Assembly: GCA_036362985.1 (NCBI GenBank)
Contig: JAYGXS010000003.1
Span: 43,914,323-43,978,322, forward strand
Length of the DNA: 64,000 nucleotides
DNA from: Ligula intestinalis
Taxonomy: Eukaryota > Platyhelminthes > Cestoda > Diphyllobothriidea > Diphyllobothriidae
Direction: 5' to 3'
In this document: piece by piece, positions 1 to 13,090 of the stretch
Position numbering within the stretch: the stretch's first letter is position 1
Layout: each line of letters starts with the position of its first letter
The notes under the pieces: generated by a model
Databases searched by the model: none
What the model was told of the DNA's origin: nothing
Seen by the model: only the letters and a program-made list of their open reading frames with translations
Program-made: the position numbers and the translations under genes

Positions 1-84
1 TGCCTTGCCCAGTGCTATTGTCTCCAAAGTGGTACACCTTGTTGTCGATCCCAGAATGGCTATGTTTGCACCCAAAGTTTGCAG
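1..84 (+). CDS. Class-A (rhodopsin-like) GPCR, internal exon, 5' partial
   Basis: The window opens inside an exon. Reading from base 2 gives 27 codons that resemble the end of TM4 and the start of extracellular loop 2: a LPSAIVSKV stretch with the proline common in TM4, then a loop ending in the VC cysteine expected to form the disulfide to TM3. The exon ends GCAG|GTAGGT, a good splice donor, leaving two bases (phase 2). The exon at 4039 supplies exactly one base and continues with ESW, giving the C-x-E-x-W layout common in loop 2 of peptide receptors. Two other frames are partly open, but only this one joins in phase to the downstream receptor exon. TM1-TM3 must lie upstream of the window. 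Confidence 0.75.
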
Positions 85-3000
85 GTAGGTCGGATTTTGT
101 AGCACTTTGTATTTCAATAATTTTTCAAGCCTAGATGTTACATAAGACTTCCTACTCATTTATTTAAATGAAGCCCTTTGTAAGTTGAAGTAACAGTTTT
201 CTCTTAAGTTTGTGCTGCCTCTCATTCAAACTTCCACGTCTCATTTTGCAAATACTACTATTTTAGATAGTGGTTTAGACGTCCTTCACAATACATTTGG
301 TCGTGCACTATATTTTTTGGGAAAATAGAGACAAACAACTGAATTAGTTGATTTTATAAGTTATAGCTTGCGTGTTTTAGTGCTGCAGGTATTATCGTTT
401 AAAATATGCTAAGGTAGCGAACAATAAAAATATTAATTTAAATTCATTCAATATGTTATATAATTAAACATGTTTTCAGTAGAAAAGTGAATGGCGCAGT
501 AGGGCTTGCCAGTAATTCAATCATCATTTTTTTTCAAAAGAAACATAAAAATTTTAAGATGAACTAAAATTGCTAAACTATGAAGTCCCTAATCAGATTC
601 TTAAAAAAAGAAGACGAAGCTAAAAAGAATAGTCCTCTAAGTTTAAGTTTTGCATAGCAAGTACTGTCACTGAATATATAGAAAAATATAAACAAACAAA
701 CGTTAATAGTTAAAAGTCATGTGCGCTCGCAAGTTTTATCGGTAAGTACACAGATTATGTAAAAGCTTATTTCTGAGTTTGTTTTAGCGTTGTAACTAAT
801 CCTTCTAAAACGCAGGTGGTCATGTGAGATTTAGTCGATAATCGTTTTTATAAGTGATCATCGCTGGAGAAAAAGCTTACAAAGTCTCATGTCGGATTTG
901 ATATGGCAGATAAAGGTCGGAAAATAAACCGGAAATGGGTATTTACATTTTCGTTTTTCCGCCAGCAGCACTTATTGCTTATTTTCTTCTCTGTGCTAGG
1001 AGTACATATGAAAAGGCAACAGTTTCTGGGTAATTCAGTGAAAGGAAATTTATCTGTATTGCACTATTAAATCTAGTGAACAGTTTGTTGTTTGCACGAT
1101 TGAATTTGTAGTGAAAACCAACAGGAAGCTGTAGCTTTTACGGGCAACTTTTAACTTTGAATTTTAGAGATATAAAACAGGCTTTGCAACCGAATATGGA
1201 GAATAAAAATAAAATTCTGAAGCCAAAAAGAAAAATTGTCAGTGCATTTGGTTAGGTTATAACAATGAACAATTGGCAAATGATTTTATTTCCATACTGC
1301 TTCGACGCACAAAATTTGTATGTTAGGAAACGCAGTCGGAAGAAACGGTGATAAATTTCATGGAGATGGAAGAAAATGTATAATCTACATTCATGCAAAA
1401 GCAGATATAACTGGACAGATGCTACTGTAATATTTGTGTTTGTCGTACGAAATACAGTTTAACCGTTAGGCAAATTCATCTTCCATCGTTCAGTCTATTA
1501 AAATTGGTGTTCACCTCTGTGAACTTTCAGGAGGATTTAGGGGCCAATAAGGTGGCTACTAGATGGACGAAAACGTTATTTGTCCTCAAAAGCTGTAACA
1601 TCTCGTCCTTTCCTCAGGTTTGCAATAGTTTAGTGCATTTTTCTCTTAGCATTATAGGGTTGAGCATTGGGATTGGCCTCAAACATTTTTTTCTGAACGT
1701 GTTTCAGTTCCACTGTGACAACCGCCAGATAAAGCATTAGCATAAGCTTTAAACTAAGGATAGCAAAATTAATTGTTCTTTCCTTTCTAGTGGTATTTTT
1801 ACCTTCCGGAGGTAGCCTATGAACCAAGATATATTATAGCAAGTCTAATGATTATGTATGGCTTCCAGTTACCTACAGGAGATACAGAATAGGTCACATT
1901 AGCTTCTTACGATGCACTTTTAGGTATTAAATTAAATTTTCATGTCATGTGCTATGAGAGCAAAGTTAAGCTTTGGGTACGCAAAAGGGTGAATAAACAT
2001 AAGTATGCGAATTGAAGTTAATCTACTGTAAAACGCTTTAATTTCTAAATGCTATTATCAATATGCCTTTCAGTAAAGAGACTGAATTCAAATGCAGCTG
2101 CTGTGTCTTTTCAACTTATACTTGTTTAATTTACATAAATGGTTGTTTTAGCAAATAAACATTGCTAACTTTTAACGTTAACTTATTAAAACACAAAGGC
2201 CATTTATTTTTTCTAGCTCGTTGGTTGCAAATTAAGCCATAAGTGAGTGTTAAGTTGGAACTTCCAGAAAAATACAAATATATTTATTATTTTTTCGATA
2301 AGGATTAAGAATATTGAAGCAAAGGCATTGTCTACGCGAACTTTAGCATTTAAGCATTGCTTATCAGAAACAGTCACATGTTTTTTGTTTCTCCTTACAT
2401 GCAAAAAGTTCCTATGTACTGTCATTTCCTCTTTAAGGTAAACCATGCTTGTTGTTGTGGTAGACTGCTGCGACTACTGAACAAAACGTGTTGAATGTTA
2501 CCTTATAAAATGAACCAAAATCGTGATCTCAACCCCATTCAGCTCACAAAAGTCCCGATATACTTAGCCAAATTTTATTTATGCGTATTTTCCGGGTGAA
2601 ATCATAAAAAAAAGCATTGTTGAAATATTTTGATATTTTTAGAGAAGGTATTTTGATAAAAACATCTCCGATTTCAGTAGAGAAATGGTTGAAAGTAATA
2701 TATTATTTAAGTGTTGCACTACTACCAATTACCAAGCTATCTTCCTCGCAAAATAAATTTCTGGAAATTTCATTACGCTTCGATATTTCAGCGTTTGGCT
2801 CATTAAGTACATCATCGGCTACTCCTATGGCAGCCCTATGACGAGAGGGTCTGAAAAAGTCATGCTTTTTTAGACGCTGATGAGTTGAAGTAGGATAAGT
2901 AATATGTTTCCGTCTATAAACGCATTTAACTCCGAACCAATGCAAGAATGGACAATCCAGCGGCTAGAAAAACTCGGGCTTAAAATAATTAGTTATTTAA

Positions 3001-4038
3001 AAAGGACCGGTAGCTCGTTCGGGCAGTCCCTATATGAGTATTATTTAAAGACGTATAAAAGCAGCATATGAACAAGAATTTTAACTCAAATCAGATGAAG
3101 AGAAGGCGATCACTGGAACAAGAATGTTCTTTTCTTGACGTTTCGGAATCTGTCGAGAATCCATGATCGCAGGTCACCGTAGAATTGCCCAAATTGCGCG
3201 GTATTTATAATTCGTAGCGGACGTCCGCATGCGTAACTTAATTATCAGCTCATGTGACCAGCGTTTGGGATCGTAACTGGTGCGGTGATGGCTTGGCAGT
3301 TCGCTTTCGAGTCACTAATTTTCATGGTTTCGTTGTACGTCCCGGATGCAGGCTTGATAACTGCGTGACAATTAAGTTCGCTGTCGTTAAAGTTGTTGCT
3401 GGGCCCAGCCTTTCTCACGTTACTAATATTCCTGCTTGGAAAATGCCTCAGTTAGCAGTATGGGAACGACAAATCGTTGTGCTTGTTGATTGACTGTGGG
3501 CTGGGAACCATGATTCGAACAGCTTGCGACTCACGCAGTTGTCGTTTCTTGTGAAAATTTCTGTAACTCAAGCTTGGGCAAACAGATTGAGATTAGAAAA
3601 AAAGAAGCACGGCTTGTTACAGCCATCACTTGTTGCGCTCTAGATTCTGAATATTTGGCTATAATCGTGCAAAAACGGTAAAAGAGCAACCAAAAATCGG
3701 AGGTTCTTATGCAAACGCTGAATAAACTTTGGCAATTTTTCTGCACTCACTTGTAAATGCAGTCTCTCCGTAGTCCTGGTATACAATATCTTACTTACTT
3801 AAAGACAACGTAGTATTTTATGTAAAATACTTAAATCAGAAAGTCAAAGTTAAGCAAAACATCCACATATACCCAATCTAGAGGTACCATCCCATTTTAA
3901 CGCAGTTACCATTGCTGGGCTGCCTAGTGTTATTAGTTCACACTTGCAACATGGGCCTAATTCGTTTAATAGAAAATGTTTTTTAGGTGTTTCCTCCAAG
4001 TTGTCCAATTGTATAATTTCCTCTTTGTTACCTTACAG
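85..4038 (+). other. Intron of the GPCR gene (phase 2, GT-AG, 3954 bp)
   Basis: The donor GTAGGT is at 85 and the acceptor is a pyrimidine-rich tract ending TTACCTTACAG at 4038. Both flanking exons keep the same receptor reading frame only if this segment is removed. It is AT-rich, and the short open frames in it show no recognisable domain. A degenerate hammerhead-like repeat lies in it on the opposite strand near 3.1 kb. A somewhat GC-richer stretch at about 3180-3500 is unidentified. Confidence 0.72.
3095..3175 (-). ncRNA. Degenerate hammerhead-like repeat (copy 1, intronic)
   Basis: On the minus strand the catalytic GAAACGTC is intact (3137-3144) and is preceded by a stem-II-like GGATTCTCGACAGATTCC segment. 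The expected CTGATGA is mutated to CTGCGATCA. After the core comes the family tail, with TTGTTCCAGTGATCG near 3110. It lies antisense within the GPCR intron. It is probably inactive because the first core box is damaged. Confidence 0.5.
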
Positions 4039-4543
4039 TGAGTCCTGGTCAAGCAAAGCTAAAATGGCCTACGACCTGATTCTCATAATCTCCATCTATC
4101 TCATTCCTCTGTTCGTCATCTGCCTAAGTCAACACATTGTCACCCAACAACTTAGACGGTCACATCAACTGCTCAGTCTGATGGGCCATACAATGAGTGC
4201 CAAGTGGCGACGACGCAGGCAACGGTTAATTCGTCTTTGTGTGCTCATGGCTACACTATTTGTCCTCTCGTGGTTCCCGAACCATCTCTGCAATCTACTA
4301 ACGAAAATTCTTGACGTTCGAGGAAATATTGCTGAAGTGCTGCAAGATTACTCTCTCTGCTTAGCCATGTCCAACACTGTCAGTGGTCCCCTCTTGCTCA
4401 TTTTTAGCTGTTCAGCCTACCTCCGATTTGTCAAACGCCTTCTGGCTAAGATGAAGGTAGGCAAGGCGGCTGAACCCAGTGAGACCACTGACGCCAGATT
4501 CTCCTCCAGTTTTGGACCAGTCTCCCCAACGCCCGTCACCTGA
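4039..4543 (+). CDS. Class-A peptide-type GPCR, terminal exon (TM5-TM7 and C-tail)
   Basis: After the acceptor at 4038 the exon reads 167 codons to TGA at 4541-4543. TM5 is a hydrophobic segment with the canonical proline (IYLIPLFVICL). A short basic third intracellular loop (KWRRRRQR) follows. TM6 holds LFVLSWFPNHLCNLL, i.e. the CWxP motif as SWFP. TM7 (AMSNTVSGPLLLIF) carries GPLLL in place of NPxxY, and helix 8 is basic (YLRFVKRLLAKM). The tail is short and Ser/Thr-rich. SW-x-P-x-H in TM6 recalls galanin/allatostatin-A-type receptors, but the divergent TM7 motif means a lineage-specific orphan family is equally possible. The product would be a plasma-membrane receptor coupling an extracellular ligand, probably a neuropeptide, to G proteins. 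The open frame starting at 3944 includes 95 bases of intron and its ATG is not the true start. Confidence 0.85.
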
Positions 4544-7500
4544 CTTTTTCATCTTTTGACTTATTTTCCTTCTTTTATTTCGATATGTGTTGCCCAACTG
4601 AGAGAGAATCAGAGGGGGAAGTGTATAGATCATTAGACGTGTATTTAATAAGGAAAAATCTGTCTGATCAGTTATTAAAGTTAGTCATTATCTGAATTAT
4701 ATTTTTTTACAATGACCGCATTACATTCGTTCCGAATCATGTATGTTAAAATTATGATTTGCTTGATTGTTAGATAATCTGCGACTAGTTTCAGCAGGTT
4801 GAAAAAGCCTAATTTTGATTTTCAATCGTTTACAAAACTGTTGGACTAGACTCATCAGGAATGACTGAATGTGTTGCATGATCAGGAATATGAATCAGAC
4901 ATTTTTATCGCTCAAACTCTGAGGAATATCAGATTACATGAGAATCTAGCTATTCTTGTCTATAAATGATGCCGCTTAACATATTATATTAAAAAATTTA
5001 CCAACCGAGTTTCTAGTACATTAGGAACCGAATCCTGTAAAACACATAATGCACAATTCGAAAATTCCTTCTAACTTACGGTCCAATAGGTATCACAGAA
5101 TAAAACAAGTTTGTTGAACGTACGTTTTTGTTGAGGCAAAATTGAGCAGTGACAGTAATAAAAGGGAGTGAAATATAACAAATGATTAAATATCTACTAA
5201 ACCGTACTTTTAAAAGAGAGTTCAGAGGGTGCTAAGAAATTCGTGGATTGTAATCTATGCCTATCCGGGGCTATGAGAGAAGGAGGGGAGGGAAAAGGGG
5301 GCGTTTGGAATTTTCTTTTCTAGCTCTGCTCCCCCTCCAACTCCCCCTTCCTTATTCCCTGGCTGGAAAAAACAATCACCTCTTGATTTCTGAACACATT
5401 CATACCGCTACCCCTTACTTATAGTTATCAGATAATTCCTATGGAATATCATGCTGGTAGGAGGAAAGTAGCTAGATGACAGACATTATTTAAGAATTTC
5501 TACTCACGTTTTTGCTGCAATAACGCAGAACAGCTTTCAGTAACTGTCAATTTTTGGAAAAGCGCTGTAAACAGCTGCACCTTTGTATAATCTGTAAAGC
5601 CTTGAACACATTTTGAGCCATACCGTAGTCTTAACAGTAATGCTTCAACCAGTTATTTGGGTTTTATTTTGTCAAAAGGCTAACCCCTAAGCTGGCGTGT
5701 TGCACTGAATGAATAAACGTGGGGATCCGATTCCATGCTAAAATTTCGTCCAAACCTTCAAACAAATAATTGCTTTTTGAAAGCACCTTTAGTAACGTAA
5801 GCCGAGAATGGCCATTTTGTACGTTGGTCAAAATTCTTTTAAATTTTTTAGGTTAGAGCGCTTTCGTACACTCACCTTCACGAGAAAACCTAAAGCTTGT
5901 GAGTTTTTCGAGTTCAGTATCACTCACTATACTCCGGTAGGGTGTCATGAGCCTGTTGCTCCTTATTTATGGTGTTGGCTTTCTTACCAATAAAATATTG
6001 ATTCCCGCTTCAGGTGTAGCAAACCTGCGATGGAAGATGGTTGGCTAATGTCGGCTAAAATGTCACAAATGACGATTCGGGCTCTAAATGCTTTGTAAGT
6101 ATCCTTTTATCTGTATGTACTAGTAGCCGCTACGCAAGGTTTTCTTTTAAGCCCTAAGACACAGCGCGCTATTAAGCGGCTCCTGTAGATGGATCATCAG
6201 GAAGATGCTGTGCCTGATTATGCAAGCATGCTTCCACAGGTACTTTCTTAAACCGGTTGATTCAAGTAAGCCCCTGGGGTTTTGGCACAGAATTTCTTAA
6301 AGTCAGAAGGTTAGAGCAAAAGGATTTATCAATTTAGACGAATTGTGGGATGCATGCATGATAACTACGTAGGAAATAGCTATCGGTAGTATTTTACACG
6401 TGCTAGGCAAACCCACCCAAGGGAAGTGAACCATTTGGGTGCACTGTAAGAAAAGATGTCCGAAGTTTTGGTTAAATGTTTTCGCTTTTTATTTATCTTT
6501 GCTTTTCTAATACCTTTTACTATAAAATCTGAGTGGCAGTTGAAATCCAGGGTCCCTAGCTATAGTTCATTCACTTTCATAACGAAAACACAAGGCTTTT
6601 TGGGGCGTGCCATATAGTGGTCTACGTAGCTTATGTAAGTGTGGCTATTTATAACCCTTATTGTAGTGTTTAAGGGGTAAAAAGATGTCCTGACCTAAAG
6701 ACCTCAAAACTCAAAGAGTGGGGTCTTTTTTCTTATAAAATGTCCGCTTTCTTCTAATAGAGTATCGAGGGATTAAGCATTTATTTTATGCTCGTAAATT
6801 ACTGCCAGTCGATATAAACAATTTAAGAACAGACGACCTGTCCCATGCTAATATTCTTAAACAACGAAACGCCCTGTTTTTTTCTTCCTAACAACGTATA
6901 AGGTTAGCATGTAAAAAACCGCAGACTCTTACGTGCTCCCCGTGGGCAAGTTCGATGTCTGTCTACTTTGATAGAGAGTTAAGCTGGGTTTGCTATCGAG
7001 CCAAGTCATAAGCCGCTAAACGTATAGTTTATATTATAGGCCGAAATACACAACTGAAAAAAACAGAGTTAAATGACCATTTTGGCATTATAAATCACTA
7101 TCAGTCAGCCAAAACCAAAACACGGGTACCCCTGAAGCTTCGTTACCAACTACGTCTAATGCCACAGTCGACCAGAATATCGGGGTTTCAACAGAGTAAT
7201 GGTAGAGATGAAATTCTCCAACGTGTTCAGCCCGCGTAGTAGCGTAACTCAAAGGGGGTTGGTTAGTCAGGCTTAGGTGAGGGTCCACGCCGCTCCAAAT
7301 GCTTCAGCTAAATAGCAATATCGGACGACTGGCTGGTTCTGACAGTGGAGTGATGCTTGGTAAATGGAAGAGAGAAACTAACTCTGTGGAGTGGTTTGTC
7401 ACGGCGTCCGGCGCGTTTTCTTCATTTTAAACGGCCTAATGTCTTTTGGCACTGTCACGATGTACTCAAAGGCGTGCCAAACCAAGGGCTTATTTGGTCC

Positions 7501-8059
7501 TCTCAGGACGGAGAACCATGCTGCCATGGCTTCTTTCTTATTAATTTACTATGACACGCATATTCAGATGGGATCCGGACCGGACCTCTCTTGTTCTTGG
7601 TATATCCCAGTCCTTTTTTATCAGCCGTGTTGCATGCACTAGGTCTTGACACCGAATCCAGATGCATAATGTGGATGGATTGCAGTTGATGTGGTGCACG
7701 TCTACGACGGCTATAAACTAATTAATGCAGACGTAACTGTCTAAGCGTCTATCTTGATATGAAATGTACACGGTGGGTTTCATTGTTCATGAAGATCACC
7801 TTATCAACCTATACATTCAGAATGATCGAAAATGTGCGAGGCCCAGGTGATTAAATGGAATACTGGAACAATTAATTATTTATCCGATGTTTGGAACCCT
7901 CTGACGAGACCATCATGAAGGAATACATTATTGTGCAACTCACTAATTTCTGTCAGGAATGACCACCGGCAGTACCGTTGAATTGTTCGCACAAAGCGTG
8001 AAAAGTAGCTGGTAGATCTGTCTATTAACAGAGTCTTCGATTAAGTGTCTTGCTTCTTC
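4544..8059. other. Non-coding stretch downstream of the GPCR gene
   Basis: No gene is supported here. It should begin with the receptor 3' UTR; the first canonical AATAAA is about 555 bases past the stop. A purine/pyrimidine-skewed segment lies near 5280-5350. From about 7080 to 7650 base composition rises and may mark an unidentified repeat, but no domain or terminal structure was recognised. Confidence 0.5.
5099..5104 (+). promoter_or_regulatory. Candidate polyadenylation signal of the GPCR gene
   Basis: This is the first AATAAA downstream of the receptor stop codon. The hexamer is expected often by chance in AT-rich DNA, and no transcript end is visible, so the assignment is tentative. 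Confidence 0.25.
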
Positions 8060-8720
8060 AGACTTAACGACTTGTTTGTGTTAGGACGGAAGCCTGACAA
8101 AAGGCTAGCAACTTTTTCGGCTCTTCTAAGGCGTCGAACTTGCCGCCGACCGCCACAAAGATACCTATGCTCAAAAGCGTTCGCTCGGCCCTGCCCCAGG
8201 CAATGGCTTTATTCCACACGTGTATGTACCTGGTTGCATTTATCCTAATGCAGTGTTAGGCTTATTCCTAACGAGCGACCCTGATGAGCTCTCAAGTCAT
8301 GCTATCGGTTTGCTCGAAAACAAAGGCGCGCGTGACCATGCGCGGGCAGCCAATGCGGCCAATTAGGCCATAAGAAAAAGTACAGACAATCTTTTATAAG
8401 CCACTGTCCTTAGCAGACAGGAAGAGTTTCATCACACACCGGGTAGTGAGGGCACGCTAGTCCGCTCCCAATGCCGGGCGTTCTTCCAAGGCGGGACAAA
8501 GAGCATGCTAGAGATCAACCAGCAACAACAGCTACACGAGGCAGCAACATCGGGTTTCGTACACAAAAAGACCTCCTCTGGATGGATCCAAAAAGTAACG
8601 CCCTTCCCTACTGTGTTCTCTTTGGGGGATTCAACAGGGCGTAATTCGACGTTGACACACGACAGATGTCACCGTAAAAACACAGGCAACGCTGAACTCG
8701 TCGTTATAACAGTTTATTTG
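8060..8720 (+). repeat. Dispersed repeat family R1, copy A
   Basis: This segment matches the reverse complement of about 38330-38830 over two blocks. One runs around AAAGGCTAGCAACTTT near 8100. The other runs from GAGGGCACGCTAGTCCGCT near 8448 through a region encoding LEINQ..Q...E..T.GFVH near 8505-8565. The block spacing is broadly kept and the copies differ by many substitutions and small indels, as expected of old copies. The conserved peptide suggests the family once had a coding part, but I do not recognise it. The element ends are not defined. Confidence 0.6.
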
Positions 8721-11700
8721 TCGGCTTTCTAATTGCTGTTTTTCATATTTTCTTCTTCACTCATCTTCTGAAATAAGCATATCACTGGCGACCAAAATAC
8801 ACTAAACAATGTGCACGTTGATTAAAACTGTTAAAATGAGAATTTGACCACACACCGAATACCTCTGTCAAGCGACATTAACTCATCACCAGGCATCTTT
8901 TCTCCTGTGTCTGTGGTTAGAATGACGAAGCTCATGAAGAAGGTTCCAGGTTCAACAGTTCCCGGGCCAAATTTTCTCTCACTTTTTATCCTAAAACTAG
9001 CATTTCATCAAGTTATCCTTTATGGTATCCAAGATGCCGACCGAGTTTACGTTCATTAAGAATAAATCCTATCCCAACAAACCTATGATTTTGTTCCCAA
9101 ATCATTTCACCTAATTCTCTGCTCGTCCGCCCCACTGAAACTTAAACAATAATTTGTCTTAGACTATCACACTGTTCTCCAATTTTTTCTGTTCATTAAA
9201 AATTGCATATAAGGTTGGGGCAATGGTCCAGACGCTGTATCTCTTGAAGTTCTTTTTGGCTCTCACAGATCTCGACAACTGTTCCCGTGCGTACGCATGT
9301 GATTTTTTTGAACATCAACTCAGCCAATACTACTATCTCTAACCATCTGCTCATTAATAAAACATATGCATGTGGCTTTTTGGTTGGGCTGCCGCTTGGT
9401 TTGGGGGCTTCTTCACCTGCCGCACTTAAGCCATCCAATGCGACACACTAAAATCCACAGTCCTCAACAACTGCGGAGTTTTAAAATTTTATCTTATCTC
9501 CTCACCTCTTTTCTATGAACACTGAAGACCTGCGAGCCCAAAATGAATGTTTTTATGTTATTAAGGCTGCTGATATGCTTATTGGCTAAATAAACCATGC
9601 AACATTTTAGTTTTAGAAATATGGCATAGACTACGCCTCAGCATCGTCGTTAGCGAATGGTATTCAACGAAATAATCAGTAGTCAGTACAGCGCGTTTTA
9701 CGATTCGACCATCTCCTAGTCCTGAATCTCAAGATATTTAACTCAAAGTCATACCCTCCTTCTGGCAGCTTGTTAGTACTCCGAGATTTAATCTTTAATT
9801 CTCTTTTCATCCTATAATCCTCTTCATATAAATTCGCAAACTTTTCTATTATTTCCAGCGGATACATTGCTATCACACACTTTTCGTCTTAATCTGGCGA
9901 TTTATAGATACCTGCATTCGTTTACTCTGTGCTCTTAGTGCTTTTTTTCAGACTTATCTAAAAAGGCCGGCTGATTTTAAATTGTATTCTCCGAATGCTA
10001 TCTGCAGCTGCTCACGTTTCTTATACATCTTGAGCTGATATTATGACACAGCAAAACAATCAAAGCGGTCAAGAAATTTCCTGATTGCTGGCAAACCGAT
10101 CTGGTTAAGGAACATACAGTAGTCGCCAAAGATCATGCAACTTTCATAACTTCCTATAATATTGATCATTACGCGACTACCAGAGTGAATGCATCAAGTA
10201 AGATTTAAAAATTATAATGAACTGCATCAGGCGTACTAAGTACTTAAAAAATAATAGAAATTACTAAGTGTTTGATAAGAAAAATAAAATTTTCTCGATA
10301 ATCCCGTGGTTCTCGAGACGTTCAAACGACCTTTAAATAAAAACAATAAATTAAGATATTGTGTTGAATTTAAAACATAAAGCAACCGCTTTCTATTTAT
10401 AGAACGAAATTTTTTTAAGTCAAAAAATTCTCTAAAATTCACTGCGACTGGAAAAGTATATGTTGAATGTCGTCGAAAAAAGTGTGTCATCATTTTCCTT
10501 TTTTCAATGTTTTCGTTGATAAAGTTATTAATTCTGCACCTGTTGGACGTTAACACCAAACCTTTTTAATAAGATAGATATAAAGAGCATTTACCAACAG
10601 TAAGTGATTTCCGATATTAATTTTCATGAAAATGGCAACATTCTTCATATGAAAAAATGCCTCAAAACAGCAAACCACATTGTCGAGGGTGCACCTTGTC
10701 CGCAGTAGAGTTGTCAAACTACTGTACCTTAAATTAATAAAAAAATTCCAAAAATGTTACCTCATAGAAAGTACCTTGATTACATATTCGGCCGACAAAG
10801 TTCTGCGTTTATATACTTTTTCCAACGTAATATCACAAGGAACTTTGACAATTTTGACAATTTATTTAAGTTTCCTGAAGATAAGCGATTCAGTTTGACT
10901 GGAGTTAAAAGAACTTTCGTTTCCCTTTACAATGGATAACTTTTCGCATAAGTGGATTAATTCGACAATTGGTTGTAAGCTCGCGAATTAAAAAAAACTG
11001 GCCATAAACATTGCCATTTTTTGAACTACTTATTATTCTTCTGTATGTTGCGTTTCTAAATGACGCAACAGATGAGCGTAAAGTACTCAAAATACTATAT
11101 TTCTATACGATTTACATTCAAGAAGGTTTCTTTGTCTTAAGTTCGCGTTAAAATGTTCAACATTTTGTTTTTGTGCAAGGACAGAAATGAACATTATTAG
11201 TGCATTCAAACAAACACAATTCTGTTACTGCATTTTGTGAATGAAAGCTTAACAGGACAGCTAAACCCAATTTTTTAAATACAATTCTACAATGCTACTG
11301 CAAACAACTGTGATTCCTGTAACTTGGCTGCACTTGAATCTGAACAATTTTGGAAAAACTTTTCCAGTTTTGGAAGGGATATATTCAATCCTTATTGCAC
11401 TCATTTTGGAGTTTCTTTACAGTCTCATTAACATAAGCGTGCAGTTTGTTGCTCTCTTTCATAATAGCATAAGAAATGCCTTCGATATAAGACGATTCCG
11501 ATTTCCCCAATATTAATGGGCATTTCTCTTGATGAACCTAACTAAAATGACAATTAAACCAAGTAAAAGGCTTTCGCAGAATCCAATAAACTTAATGAAT
11601 AAGAGAGTTTTACTTAATATACGCATAAGTACCTAGTCAAATTTCATCGTAAGGGTTGCATGGCCTATGACGGCTACTGTGCATGTTCAAGCATAAATTC

Positions 11701-11729
11701 GGGCAGGGGGATGTGTAAATCAGGGAGCT
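8721..11729. other. AT-rich stretch without a supported gene
   Basis: Only short unrecognised open frames are present. A block near 9985-10060, centred on TTGAGCTGATATTATGACAC, resembles sequence at about 40825-40895 and marks another low-copy dispersed repeat. Confidence 0.4.
9980..10065 (+). repeat. Dispersed repeat R2, copy A (partial)
   Basis: The segment runs from TATTCTCCGAATGCTATC to TTGAGCTGATATTATGACAC and aligns in the same orientation with about 40825-40895, which has TATCCTCTGAATGCTTCC and TTGAGCTGATGTTATAGAC. Similarity is imperfect, and the extent of the repeat beyond this block is unclear. Confidence 0.4.
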
Positions 11730-13090
11730 AGATTTTACCAGAGAAAATCTAGGTTCACAAATGGTCCAAGTGACAAGGGGCATGCCGTTGTCATCATCAA
11801 TCGCACGGATGCTGCTAAGAAAGTGGAAAATAGCTTGAATGGTTTTATTGAATTTCTTCTACCATCACAAAGCAAAAAAGGAAACCAAGGCATTGGATAA
11901 TTCCACTTGGAAAACAAAAAACCTTTTGCTTTATAATAATCCGGTGGATACCAAAACAGATCTAGCCTTAAACCCACGGGGTTCTATATTCGGTTAGAAT
12001 ACGATTTACCAAAAACTCATAAAAAGGATACCCCCTTACGCCCTATTCCTTCCATTTACTAGTGTATTCCTATTTAATGACCAACTGCAAAGACAAAGTT
12101 TCAGAGCAGGAATGCGAAGTCCTTTTGGTCGTACCTTTGCAGCCATATTTACGGGTCATCTTGAAGAAAAAGTATCCTCAACATTGAAAAGGACAACACT
12201 GTACAGAAGATATGTAACTGATGCCTGGCGATTGCTAAAAACATAAAGGAGCCGAAAAAATACTGCCTACAATGAACCTTTTGCCTCCGAAAATGAAAGT
12301 TACGATGGAAGTAGGATATGAAAACCAGCTTTCTTTCCCGGACGCTCACATGTCCAGACAAAAAAATGGTTCGATAACACAAAGTGTTTTCCATAGAAAG
12401 GGCAATACTTGCGTTATCTAAGTTTTGGTCCCATACGATGGAAATGTAGAGAACAAGCAAAACTGCTCAATGGATACACTGCATGAAGAAATTGCCAGCC
12501 TCAAGAAAACTTTACGCAAGAGTGGATCCCCACCATTATTTTATCGATAAGTTTAGCAAACTCTTACGGCAAAAGTTAATGAAACAGTCAGTTCCACAAA
12601 AAGCTGGTTTCATATCCTTGCCCTTAAAGGGTGACAACACCTTAAATACAATCAAGAGATGCTAACGAAACACCACTGAAAGGACTAACTTTGCTGCTGA
12701 GCTCATATTTTGCAACTGGACAAACACCCTATCGATTCCAATTGCGAAGGATGCCATGCCTTTGTACGGCACTTCAAATTTGTTAATAAATTTACATGCC
12801 CTTGCGGATGCAGGTACATTGAGTGAACACAACGGCAATTGACAGCCAAAGCTAAGGAGCATTTGCCTAGTTAGCTTTTAAAATAGGAGAATAGAACTTC
12901 TCGTTCTACCATAACTTAACACTTATTGGATGCGGGCCATTCTATAGACCCAAATACATCATTCCGAGTACTTGTTCGGGCGTGAACAATTCGTACCTTG
13001 CGCTACCTGGAGGCAGTCTGTATACAACGGTTAAAGCTGACCTTTGTATATAATTGGAGCATGTCGTGAGACAGCTTTGCCCTGGTAACA
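11730..13090 (+). mobile_element. Penelope-like element, group 2, degenerate copy
   Basis: Broken reading frames retain PLE landmarks in order. DKGHAVVIINRTD lies near 11776; LPKTHKKDTPLRPI near 12010 is the family's G-L-P-K-x-H-K and RPI block. Next come a SPFGRTFAAIFTGHLEEKV segment near 12120 and YRRYVTDAW near 12200, where the catalytic YVDD box is mutated to YVTD. LPLKGDNTLNTIKR near 12620 begins the connector, and relics of the GIY-YIG endonuclease domain follow to about 13050. The RT region between RPI and the SP-G box is missing, an internal deletion. Residues align closely with the better copy at 55.4-56.4 kb. Frameshifts and stops throughout make this a dead copy. Confidence 0.88.

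Noticed and set aside
3944..4038. In-frame upstream extension of the receptor exon beginning with an ATG at 3944
   Set aside because: It reads through the pyrimidine tract and acceptor AG. The receptor protein is explained only by splicing from 84 to 4039.
5270..5350. G-rich run (GGGGAGGGAAAAGGGGG) followed by a C-rich run, a possible quadruplex or hairpin
   Set aside because: There are only three clear G tracts and no association with a gene start or a repeat boundary.
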